A DNA stretch of 7,842 nucleotides from positions 1 to 7,842 of the forward strand of contig MGXX01000022.1 in the NCBI GenBank assembly GCA_001801515.1. Reading direction: 5' to 3'. This DNA comes from Gammaproteobacteria bacterium RIFCSPHIGHO2_12_FULL_38_11 (GTDB lineage Bacteria > Pseudomonadota > Gammaproteobacteria > Coxiellales > Coxiellaceae). Positions 6,524 to 7,842 of the stretch are shown here, piece by piece. The notes below the pieces were generated by a model that was not told the DNA's origin, did not search any database, and was given only the letters and a program-made list of their open reading frames with translations. The number at the start of each line of letters is the position of its first letter. Within the stretch, counting starts at the first letter, position 1. The translations under genes were made by a program, and so were the position numbers.

Positions 6524-7705
6524 CTAACTATTGAAAGCCGCAACAATAAACCCTTTTAAATAATTGGTTTCTGTTATGGCGGGATGAACGGGGTGGTCTG
6601 AGGCTTGATGACATTGCTCTAAAACAGAAATTTCTTTTTGGGTGTTTATTGCTGCCTTACGAATGACATTTAATAAATCAGTTGCCGCTAAATGCATGGA
6701 ACAGGATGCAGAAAATAAAATGCCGTTGGACTTTAATAATTGCAATGCGGCCTCATTTAATTTTTGATACATTTTCGCGCCTGCAGAAGCCTCTTTTTTG
6801 CGTTTGATTAATGCCGGCGGGTCTAAAATAATTACGTCGAATAATTCCTTTTTTGCCACTAATGTTTTCATTGATTCTAATGCATCACCGCAACACGTTT
6901 TAATATTATTGAGCGAATTTAATGTTGTATTTTCATTTAATATATCGAGTGCGGGTTGTGAACGATCAATTGCAGTGACTTCACGTGCAACTTTGGCCGC
7001 GGGCAAGGTAAATCCACCGCAATATGAAAATACATCTAATACTTTTTTATCTTTGCAGTAAGTAGCTACCCGTGCGCGATTTAAGCGATGATCAAAAAAC
7101 CAACCGGTTTTTTGCCCGCTTAATAATGAAACGCGATAAACACAATTATTTTCTTTAATCTCGATTTGTTCGGGTGTTGCTCCGTGCGCTATTTCAGTAT
7201 AATTTTCTAACCCTTCATTTTTACGTTCCGAACTATCGCATTTTAATACAACACAAGTTGGATTAAATACTATTTTGATCGCGTCAATTAAATAGGGTTT
7301 CAAATTTTCCATACCAGCAGTGTTAATTTGTGCGACGATGATATTATTAAAGCGGTCAATGACAATGCCAGGTAAACGATCACTCTCGCCAAAGACAGCG
7401 CGATAATAATGATCAGTAAAAAGGGTTTCGCGTTTTAGTATCGCCATTTTTATTTTAGCAACAAAAAATTCGGTGTCAATTTTAGTCTGAATATCAAGCG
7501 ACAAAATGCGAATGCATAATAGGCAGTGTGGATTAATATAACCAATGGCGATAGATTTTTTAAATGATGTTTCAATAATAATTAATTCACCAGCAGAATA
7601 ATTTTTTAAAGGGGAAAGGGCAGTATCAATATCATTGCTGAAAATCCACAAATGGCCTGCTTTGATACGACGCTCGGCGTCTTTTTTTAGAGAGAGAATT
7701 TTCAT
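6524..7705 (-). CDS. rlmI: 23S rRNA (cytosine-1962-C5)-methyltransferase RlmI
   Basis: A 393-residue class I SAM-dependent RNA methyltransferase, close to the 396 residues of E. coli RlmI, which makes m5C1962 in 23S rRNA. Residues 1 to about 75 form the PUA RNA-binding domain (KAGHLWIFSNDI, matching RRHPWVFSGAV). GESDRLPGIVIDRF (near 106-119) and SGQKTGWFFDHRLNR (near 196-210) are the family's central EEHEE-domain blocks. SAM binding is at VLDVFSYCGGFTLPAA (from about 221), with acidic VTAIDRS following. LDPPAL (near 292) is motif IV, and SASCSMHL (near 332) holds the candidate catalytic Cys. The C-terminal ASDHPVHP and YLKGF blocks are also conserved. The protein looks complete. No Shine-Dalgarno precedes the ATG at 7705. 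The gene stands alone, with about 140 bp of gene-free AT-rich DNA downstream and hairpin repeats upstream. RlmI is preferred over RlmK/L or other YccW-like paralogues because of full-length collinearity. Confidence 0.93.
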   Translation of the reverse strand: MKILSLKKDAERRIKAGHLWIFSNDIDTALSPLKNYSAGELIIIETSFKKSIAIGYINPHCLLCIRILSLDIQTKIDTEFFVAKIKMAILKRETLFTDHYYRAVFGESDRLPGIVIDRFNNIIVAQINTAGMENLKPYLIDAIKIVFNPTCVVLKCDSSERKNEGLENYTEIAHGATPEQIEIKENNCVYRVSLLSGQKTGWFFDHRLNRARVATYCKDKKVLDVFSYCGGFTLPAAKVAREVTAIDRSQPALDILNENTTLNSLNNIKTCCGDALESMKTLVAKKELFDVIILDPPALIKRKKEASAGAKMYQKLNEAALQLLKSNGILFSASCSMHLAATDLLNVIRKAAINTQKEISVLEQCHQASDHPVHPAITETNYLKGFIVAAFNS

Positions 7706-7745
7706 TTGGAGTGCTCGCGTTGAGTTTGCTTAGGAACATGTACGA

Positions 7746-7777
7746 AATAACTTGGACGCCAAGTTGTCCAAGTTATT
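7746..7777. repeat. Perfect 12-bp inverted repeat with a switchable loop
   Basis: Arms AATAACTTGGAC (7746-7757) and GTCCAAGTTATT (7766-7777) enclose an 8-nt loop GCCAAGTT. The loop holds a second CCAAGTT (7759-7765), so the left arm can pair either with the loop or with the right arm. Equivalently, CCAAGTTGT/CCAAGTTAT is a 9-nt tandem repeat. It lies about 40 bp upstream of rlmI. Confidence 0.8.
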
Positions 7778-7795
7778 GTGTGCCGCAGGCACACA
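7777..7795. repeat. Second perfect hairpin directly abutting the first
   Basis: Stem TGTGTGCC (7777-7784) pairs with GGCACACA (7788-7795) across a 3-nt GCA loop. It shares base 7777 with the hairpin to its left. There is no T-tract on either side, so an ordinary terminator is unlikely. Confidence 0.75.
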
Positions 7796-7800
7796 CTCAA

Positions 7801-7842
7801 GGAAGATTAACACAAGGAGGATGTAAACACGGAGGATAATGT
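7801..7842. repeat. 15-bp tandem repeat running off the window edge
   Basis: GGAAGAT, GGAGGAT and GGAGGAT begin at 7801, 7816 and 7831, an exact 15-nt period, each followed by an A/C-rich half (TTAACACAA, GTAAACAC). The third unit is cut by the window end. Each unit looks like a Shine-Dalgarno sequence. The second is followed at once by ATG TAA (7821-7826), and the third by an ATG at 7839 that could start a gene beyond the window. Confidence 0.6.

Noticed and set aside
6798..7061. Plus-strand frame opposite rlmI
   Set aside because: It is antisense to conserved methyltransferase motifs and shows no recognisable protein.

Overview
The window is AT-rich, densely coded DNA. The recognisable proteins (RlmI, YgfZ with E. 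coli-like blocks, an MFS carrier of the kind common in Legionella and Coxiella) point to a gammaproteobacterium, perhaps an intracellular or amoeba-associated member of the Legionellales. That placement is an inference from gene content and composition; no rRNA or other marker is present.

Layout, left to right. Positions 1-107 hold two copies of a GC-richer direct repeat that ends just before the stop codon of the first gene. Positions 108-3863 (minus) encode a 1251-residue SPFH/band 7 protein: a disordered N-terminal extension, a long series of beta-rich segments, an SPFH domain, and about 250 residues of Ala/Glu/Gln-rich coiled coil. This order resembles eukaryotic major vault protein and flotillin cages, and it is the most interesting item here. 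Upstream of it on the same strand is a short ygfZ (3994-4650), a folate-binding protein of Fe-S cluster maintenance. The 145-bp divergent gap before the next gene carries a 57-nt near-perfect hairpin (4714-4770). A 12-TM MFS transporter follows on the plus strand (4796-6037) and ends at a strong bidirectional terminator. That terminator is shared with a convergent 72-residue Asn/Gln/Pro-rich protein (6080-6298, minus), which has its own clear RBS and a plausible promoter with an overlapping palindrome. After about 140 bp of very AT-rich DNA with no gene or convincing signal (6385-6523) comes rlmI (6524-7705, minus), a 23S rRNA m5C methyltransferase. The right edge (7738-7842) holds two adjacent perfect hairpins and the start of a 15-bp tandem repeat.

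The genes do not form one pathway. ygfZ and rlmI are housekeeping genes, the MFS carrier is a transporter of unknown substrate, and the giant SPFH protein and the small disordered protein are accessory genes. No tRNA, rRNA, CRISPR array, transposase or phage gene was seen. All repeats and hairpins lie between genes, at the edges of otherwise ordinary coding blocks.
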